From Timema cristinae (Eukaryota > Arthropoda > Insecta > Phasmatodea > Timematidae): a stretch of 64,000 nucleotides of DNA. The position numbers were made by a program, and so were the translations under genes. Below are positions 58,092 to 64,000 of the stretch, in pieces. Below the pieces are notes generated by a model, which ran no database searches, was not told where the DNA came from, and saw nothing but the letters and a program-made list of their open reading frames with translations. The stretch spans positions 4,531,007 to 4,595,006 of the forward strand of contig JBCFYV010000012.1 of the NCBI GenBank assembly GCA_039000515.1, read 5' to 3'. The stretch's first letter is position 1. Every line of letters starts with the position of its first letter.

Positions 58092-58205
58092 CGTAAAGTC
58101 CGTTCACCGAAGGAATTGTTTTCTGAAAGGCCTTTTTCCCTACCAGAAATATATATATACTCCATTCACGGTAGGAATTACTCTCTGAAAGGTTTTTTCC
58201 TACCA
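58092..58205 (+). mobile_element. Two head-to-tail half-units of the 19461-type foldback MITE
   Basis: CGTAAAGTCCGTTCACCG through CCCTACCAG matches the left arm of the MITE at 19461. TACTCCATTCACGG through TCCTACCAA matches its right arm in reverse complement. Here both arms point the same way. Confidence 0.8.
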
Positions 58206-58254
58206 ATATACCACTATATAATATATATAAGTATATATATATATATAAGTGTAT

Positions 58255-58293
<39 letters not shown>

Positions 58294-58500
58294 TGTATGG
58301 ATATATATTTATAAATAAATATGCATAGACTATAAACGTATATATCTATAAACATATATACACACGTACAATGTACATACATATCCACATTCATATATAA
58401 ATGTAAATAGCCTATATACCTATATACACATTATATAGCTTATATACCTATAGACAATATACATAAACATATAGGTATATAGTGTACATATATGGATATC
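58206..58500. repeat. TA-rich simple repeat block
   Basis: Runs of (TA)n with TATGGATATA and ATACCTATA variants; low complexity. Confidence 0.9.
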
Positions 58501-59249
58501 TATGCATATAGCTCAAACGGGTTGTGAGACGCAGTGCAGTAAAACCCTGGGATCAAACCACTGCCCTAAAGTCTTGCTTAGTCTTAAATACAGGCTCAAT
58601 GGTATTATGTAAGCAAGATAGTAAAAGAACATTCGAAAAGGATCAATCCATCTTTATTTCGACAGAGAAAATAACTTTAACATTGTCTAGCAAGCGTGAT
58701 CATATCTTGATCAAACAGACTGACCCCCTTCCCCTAAAAAAAAAACCTTCGCTGGGCCGACAGCAAATTGTACTTTCGGATAAAAGGTTCCATAGCTCTC
58801 AGCCCTGAAATATTGACCACAAGCTCCTAACCCAATTCCTTTTTTCAGGACGTAAAAAAAACAGTCGTAGTTCTCTATTAGAGATAATCGACTAATGTTT
58901 GATTGTGTTATCTTACTTTATACGCCAAATGGACAAAGGAACTAGGGAACAAGAGAATATTGCGACGGTAAATGTGATTAACCAGTCGATCCAGCGCTAA
59001 CATGCCATTTTCAATATGTCTCAGGGATATAAAATAATTAACGGGGCATTCTCTTTCAAATGATTAACTACATTTCTGTGCTTACTAACTTTTACTAACA
59101 TTACATTACAGGCTTAGGTGGTCGAATGGTGTGAAGGAGCTATTTTCAAAGGGTGTGCCGTGAAATTCACAAGGTGGGCCATGGCATTCTCGACGTTATG
59201 TTATCGTTGATGGAAAAATTAATATAAGTGATTTGATTCAATTTTTTAT
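58501..59249. other. Intronic or intergenic, no gene recognised
   Basis: The 94-codon frame at 58524-58808 has no domain, and its composition matches non-coding neighbours. Confidence 0.45.
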
Positions 59250-59490
59250 TTATCACCGCGTCTTACTATCTGTTCAGGTGTTATATATATGTTCTTATTA
59301 CGCTAATGTAGGGATGAGAAAGGTTGAATTTAGATGTAGTGTACTCAAATTTGCGTGAATGGAGAGTGTAAAACCCTTTTAGAAAATCACCCATAGCACA
59401 CCCTACTGGGATTTTAACCCCGAACTCTCTATCTTTGGCACTCTAATTTATTTCGAGAGTGACGCCTTAGACTATACGGTCACATAACCA
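59250..59490 (-). mobile_element. SINE family F2, nearly complete
   Basis: Tail TATCACCGCGTCTTACTATC, TGTTCAGG; body AGGGATGAGAAAGGTTGAAT; head CCCTACTGGGATTTTAACCCC and GACGCCTTAGACTATACGG, read on -. Confidence 0.88.
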
Positions 59491-59699
59491 GGTAGTTAAA
59501 GGTTATATTGAATTACAATTATTGAAACTCAAAATTAATCAAATATTCAAGCCTTGACAATAGCATACATTTTGCCGGGGGAAGCATACAGTTTGAATTA
59601 TACCAAATTTCGAATTATCCGTATTCAATTAAACAGGGTTTTACTTTATTCTAAAAATATAAACTGCTTCGATAAGTACGCGGAATAAACATCATGATC

Positions 59700-59890
59700 A
59701 TCTAAGCTAGGTTTCTGGTGACAGGGAAGTCGGGGTTTTAATCCCAGCTGGTTAAAATGAGAGCGGTTCTTTTCGAAAATGTTTTCCACTCTCCCTCCAC
59801 GCCACTGTTGATACATTAACCCTTAATTATACCTTACTCATCCCTACCCCATTAATTTTATTAAATGCGAATATCTCGGACGGGTAGAAG
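59700..59890 (+). mobile_element. SINE family F2 copy, opposite orientation
   Basis: The head CATCTAAGCTAGG through GGGGTTTTAATCCCAGC is followed by TGTTTTCCACTCTCCCTCCA, ACTCATCCCTACCCC and ATATCTCGGACGG. With the previous copy it forms an inverted pair about 210 bp apart. Confidence 0.8.
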
Positions 59891-60004
59891 GATATGGAAT
59901 AAATATTTGTAACACAAATATTTTACGTCAATCCGAATGTAAAAGCAGCATGAAGGAGGTAAACAATATTTACAGGCAATTGTGGGTTATTCTAGGGGGG
60001 GAGC

Positions 60005-60312
60005 TGAATTGTATCTCCTCGGAAGAGACTCTCTTCCTATACTTTTGCCACAAACAGCTCAAATGAAAATCCTGAATTATATCTCTTTTAAAAATCGGAA
60101 TTATATCTCCGAAATCCTGAATTGTACCTCCTCGGAAGAGACTCTCTTCCGATACTTTTGCCACAAACAGCTCAAATGAAAATCCTGAATTATATCTCTT
60201 TTAAAAATCGGAATTATATCTCCGAAATCCTGAATTGTACTTCCTCGGAAGAGACTCTCTTCCGATACCTTACACATAAACAGCCCCGACTGAAAATCCT
60301 GAATTGAATCTC
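60005..60312 (+). repeat. Tandem array, 113-bp unit, about 2.7 copies
   Basis: GAATTGTAYYTCCTCGGAAG starts at 60006, 60119 and 60232. Units also contain three internal GAATTRTAYCTC echoes, suggesting growth from a shorter motif. Confidence 0.95.
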
Positions 60313-62554
60313 TAAGTACGCGACCTTAAGTTTTAATTCTTATGCGTACTTTGAATAAGTCAGTTAGTTTGTCATAAGAATTCTAGATGGCATAACAAGC
60401 GACAAACTTTGGTTGATGCTTAGTACAGCTCATAAATAACAGAGGGCAGCATAGGGTAAAATTAATCAAATTACTAAATGTAACAATTTATAGAGCATTT
60501 TTATTTCCAATTATGTTTGAAAATATTAAAATCACATTGTAATATGTATTTTAACATTTTAATGGAAAACACATGATTTGTGTTGTTATAATTATTATGT
60601 TTGTATATTTATTTACGCATTTTATGGAACATGTAATATTTACATCTGTTTTTAATAATGGTATAAATAATATTGTAAATAAGGGGCTCAAAATGTATAG
60701 AATTAATAGAAACAACTACAGCCTAGTGTGGTATAAAACTGAAATTTGGCAGGCAGGTGAAAAATACTAAATCCAAATAACTATAACATTTTTAATTAGA
60801 CTCCGGCAAATTGAGGTGGAGGAGAAGTTAAAAAAATACTCTTAGGTGTGGTAGAAAACTTAAATTTGCTTGACAGGTAGAAAAACAACTCCATATAACC
60901 AGATGTCATAAAATTATAATTGTTTAAGTGGGAATTAGAGAAATTATGGCGGGATGGGGGGGGGGGGGGGGGGTAAAAGTTTTAATACCAATAAAAGAAC
61001 AATTTTGTTTGGTATGGTAGAGCGCTTACTATTGCTTTCAATCTACTTAATTATTATTTTTTTGTGTTGATTGTAACAATGCCTCCAAGTAAAAGAGCCT
61101 TTGTTAACGTGCTTGTGGTTGCGCCTTAAATTGAGGTATTTTTCAATTATTTTATGATTTTTGTGCCTAAACTAGGTTTATATTGTTTTGTTTATTAGAT
61201 AGTAAATTTAAACTTTTTTTTTGTGTTCGTTATAACACTGTCTCCCGTAAGCAAGCAAATCCTGATGCAAGGGCCTCAAGAAATATTTTTTTTTTGTATA
61301 CTTACTGTAGGTAGTCATGGCTTCATCGACATAAAGAAAAAAAATGCTCACCTCATACGTGGTAGAAATGGTCTTATTGGTAGTTTAAAAGATTCGCTAG
61401 AAGAAAAAAGTATGTTACCCAACTTAAATGCGAACGAAGCCGCAGGCACACTTTAGTTGTTTATACGTCCGGAATTTGAGAAAGCTCTTTGTATGATCCA
61501 ATATTTCATTTTAAGTTTTACTACAACGTAAAATAAAAATAATTATTATTATTACTATGTTGGCCAGCACTATAATAAAGGAAATAATAATTATAGTAAT
61601 AATAATAATTATTATTATTGCTATACAGTAGATAGAAACGTTGTGTGTACTTTAGAAAATGTTCCTTTATACATTATTAGGAACGTTGAAAAGTTGATAT
61701 TTAGACGCTGACAAACCCCGTCTAAAAGACTCGATTGTATATTAATTCATTTGAAAGAAACTAGGATGTATTGTGGTATAAAATATGGGTGAATTCTCAA
61801 CTTATTTAAAAGGTGATCCAATTTGTTAATAACATTTTTGACACTTTGTATATATAATATAGATACTAGTATTTTAAATTCCTGTTCCCTTCCCTTGAAA
61901 GATCAGAGCTTATAAGTAAGGACTTATATAATGCCAAAATTACATTAAAATTAAAAGTAAAAGAAATACTAAACTTTATAGAACATAAGGGTCTGACTCA
62001 CAAAAAAAAAGAGTTTGATTTGTTAAGTGCACAGTGAGGTATTTTATATTAATATGCTAAATTATTATCCCCCTGTAATAATTGTCAGTGGGTATCCTCA
62101 GTCCGGCCAAAAATATCTCGAAAACAATAAGGTATAGGAACCTGGGATTTGGTGGGCAATCAGTTCTCACCCCAAAAAGGTGAATTAGTACCTTATCTAC
62201 CTAAAGTTCCCATGGGGGCCCCCAAAATAGGTGGTTTTCCAAAAAACCAAAGTTGAAAAAACCTTAAAGCCCAGAAGCTGAAATTTTGCAGGCAGTTTAG
62301 CCTCCAAACCAAAGTTTCAAACATTAATCTAAATAACTACTTGTAGGTGTGGTAGAGGATTTAAACCAAACCGTCAGTCTATTGCGTGCAAGGAAAATAT
62401 TCTCAATTTAATTTTTTTTTATTATTACCGATAAGTTTAACACACTTGCTAATACTAAAGGCCTGATTTAATTGGTAAGACCATAACACGGTGTATGTAT
62501 ATATAATGTTAATACGTCAATATTATAGACAAATTAGGCCTTTGTAAATAATAA
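60313..62554. other. AT-rich sequence with a dispersed GTGGTAGAAAACTTAAATTTG motif family
   Basis: GTGTGGTATAAAACTGAAAT (60727), GTGTGGTAGAAAACTTAAAT (60846) and AGCTGAAATTTTGCAGGCAG (62277) are related phrases; inverse forms occur at 63480 and 63615. A G homopolymer lies at about 60956-60973. No gene recognised. Confidence 0.45.
61538..61613. repeat. 21-bp perfect inverted repeat of AAT/ATT units
   Basis: The arm at 61538-61558 (AATAATTATTATTATTACTA plus T) is exactly complementary to 61593-61613, around a 34-nt spacer. Confidence 0.85.
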
Positions 62555-62740
62555 TCACATTCGCGTGGAGAGAGGATGGGGAATCCACAACAATAAATCA
62601 CTCGTCATGAACCACCCTCAGTTCATTGAACTAAGATCCGAACCTTTGCCTCCCGTTAACAACTATTACTAATCACATGTTCTCCAGTTTGCCATGTAGT
62701 CGCTCAGTCGCTCACGCGCTTGTCAATCGAGCCGAACCAT
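62555..62740 (-). mobile_element. tRNA-derived SINE fragment
   Basis: On -, AAAGGTTCGGATCTTAG resembles a B box, with GCGTGAGCGACTGAGCGAC upstream. Related to F2 in general plan but too diverged to assign. Confidence 0.5.
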
Positions 62741-63694
62741 AAGTATTTGAAATTCTTAGCGTTCCTTTAATACAGATCTTAATTCTTTTCTAATTAAAAT
62801 AACTTTTTTTTTTCTATCTGTCAGTGAATTTTATATTTTATATCTTATTAAAAAAAAATTCTCAAGGTTTTGTAAATTTTCTTCTCATTTTCCATTTCAC
62901 TGTCTCCCCCACAACTCCCAATTTTTAATTTAAAGTTTTAAAAATGTTAGGCTTTCATTGGTGGTCGCTACTATTATGACAATTTTTTATTTTTTACCAC
63001 ACCAATAATATATTAAAACTAAAGACTTAGATAGTGATTGATAATAAAGATGAATGAGAAAGAATAGGCTAAAAAGTTAAATTAAAGCAAAGTGATAATT
63101 AATGTGTTAAAACATTTTACAATAAGAATCATAGCATTAAATAAAAACATATACAATAATATGAGTCAAAGGGGTAAGCTAATAGAGTGAATTACATATA
63201 TATGGTTGGCAATATTTAAAAGTAAACCTGCAAGTCAAAAATATAACAAAACAATGGGTGTAACAAGGTAATAACAATTAGAATGAAAGTTGGATTAATT
63301 AAAAGTAAATACAATAAATATAAACAATAGATACAGTTTAAAAAAGAGTGAAATATAAAGCAGATAAGAGCTCTTATTCTAAGAATGTTGGAAATTTTAA
63401 ATTCCTTACCCCTCTAGATTTGGCCAAATACTTCTTAAAGATTTCAAATTTTAAGAATTGTTTGGTTACTTGTAGCTGTCTTTCCACTTGTCTGTCAAAT
63501 TTAAATTTTCTAACACACTTTAAAGTATTTTTTCCGTTTATGGCCCCCTTAACCCTATTTCCTGGAGTTCCATTTAGAGTTTTAAAGTTTTTGGAATTGT
63601 ATGATAATTTGGAGGGGGTTCATTTACCTATCTACCAAATTTAAATTTTCTATTTCGGACGGACATAATTTCATCTTTATGTTGAGAGATTGAG
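62741..63694. other. AT-rich sequence, no gene recognised
   Basis: The 98-codon frame at 63348-63644 consists of the dispersed CTGTCAAATTTAAATTTTCT repeat and is probably not coding. Confidence 0.45.
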
Positions 63695-63965
63695 TTTTTT
63701 TCTATCACCGCGCCTTACTGTACTACCTGTTCAGGTTGTACTCATACATTCTTTTAGTTACTACTCTAATGGGGGTAGGGATGAGAAAAGATGCATTTTA
63801 GAGATAGTCTACCAGCATTTTCATGGAAGGAGGGTTGGAAACCATTTAGGATAAAACGCCCTTAATAGACCCGACAGGGATTTGAGCCCAGATCTCTCCG
63901 TCATCAGCAGGTCAGTCTAACAAGAGAGTGAAGCCTTATATCGTTCAGCCAATGAAGTGTGTCAG
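63695..63965 (-). mobile_element. SINE family F2, nearly complete
   Basis: Tail TATCACCGCGCCTTACTG, CTGTTCAGG; body GTAGGGATGAGAAAAGATGC and GGTTGGAAACCATTTAGG; head CGACAGGGATTTGAGCCC and GTGAAGCCTTATATCG, read on -. Confidence 0.88.
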
Positions 63966-64000
63966 TTATTTACTAGGAGTAGATTCCAATAAAGGTGATA

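Noticed and set aside
63348..63644. 98-codon frame as a host gene
   Set aside because: It is built from a dispersed non-coding repeat phrase that also occurs at 60727-60880 and 62277.

Overview
The window looks like nuclear DNA of an arthropod (insect or crustacean cannot be told apart here). It is AT-rich and intron-bearing, and most of it is transposable-element debris: hAT, PIF/Harbinger, Ty3/Gypsy, BEL/Pao, CR1/Jockey-type LINE and several tRNA-derived SINE families. Microsatellites, minisatellites and one short-unit satellite fill much of the rest. There are no operons, no bacterial-type signals, no CRISPR array and no convincing functional tRNA or rRNA gene. A 100-N assembly gap lies at 51060-51159.

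Layout. 0.2-2.3 kb: decayed TTF-zinc-finger/DUF4371 hAT transposase. 4.16-8.3 kb: a second hAT element with a BED-type finger, bracketed by degenerate terminal inverted repeats (TIRs) and containing two SINEs and a 50-bp tandem array. 11.1-12.1 kb: a 24-bp satellite. 12.1-14.7 kb: a complete PIF/Harbinger element (TIRs, TAA target duplication) with a transposase on + and a MADF-BESS gene on - whose exons interdigitate. 18.3-21.1 kb: a CR1/Jockey-like LINE interrupted by a foldback MITE. 21.8-24.6 kb: a large foldback element and a TA-flanked MITE. 24.9-25.6 kb: a likely host gene on - for a small secreted Gly/Pro-rich repeat peptide, with a minisatellite built from its own splice acceptor. 27.8-41 kb: SINEs, a Gypsy integrase relic, a Harbinger-like MITE and a LINE endonuclease relic on -. 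41.4-43 kb: BEL/Pao integrase relic. 43.3-47.8 kb: a third hAT transposase split by an internally deleted Ty3/Gypsy element with LTRs. 47.8-49.3 kb: an RTE-tailed SINE-like element and a MADF-domain relic. 57.3-57.7 kb: the best host coding exon, the first exon of a claudin/PMP22/stargazin-like four-span membrane protein. The remainder to 64 kb is SINEs and simple repeats, probably intronic to that gene.

Only two loci look like ordinary host genes (24948-25235 on - and 57346-57715 on +). Every transposase or polymerase reading frame seen carries stops or frameshifts, so the autonomous elements here appear dead. The most informative structures are the interlaced antisense gene pair of the Harbinger element, the array of repeated splice acceptors, two SINE families sharing one 3' tail, and two datable nested insertions.
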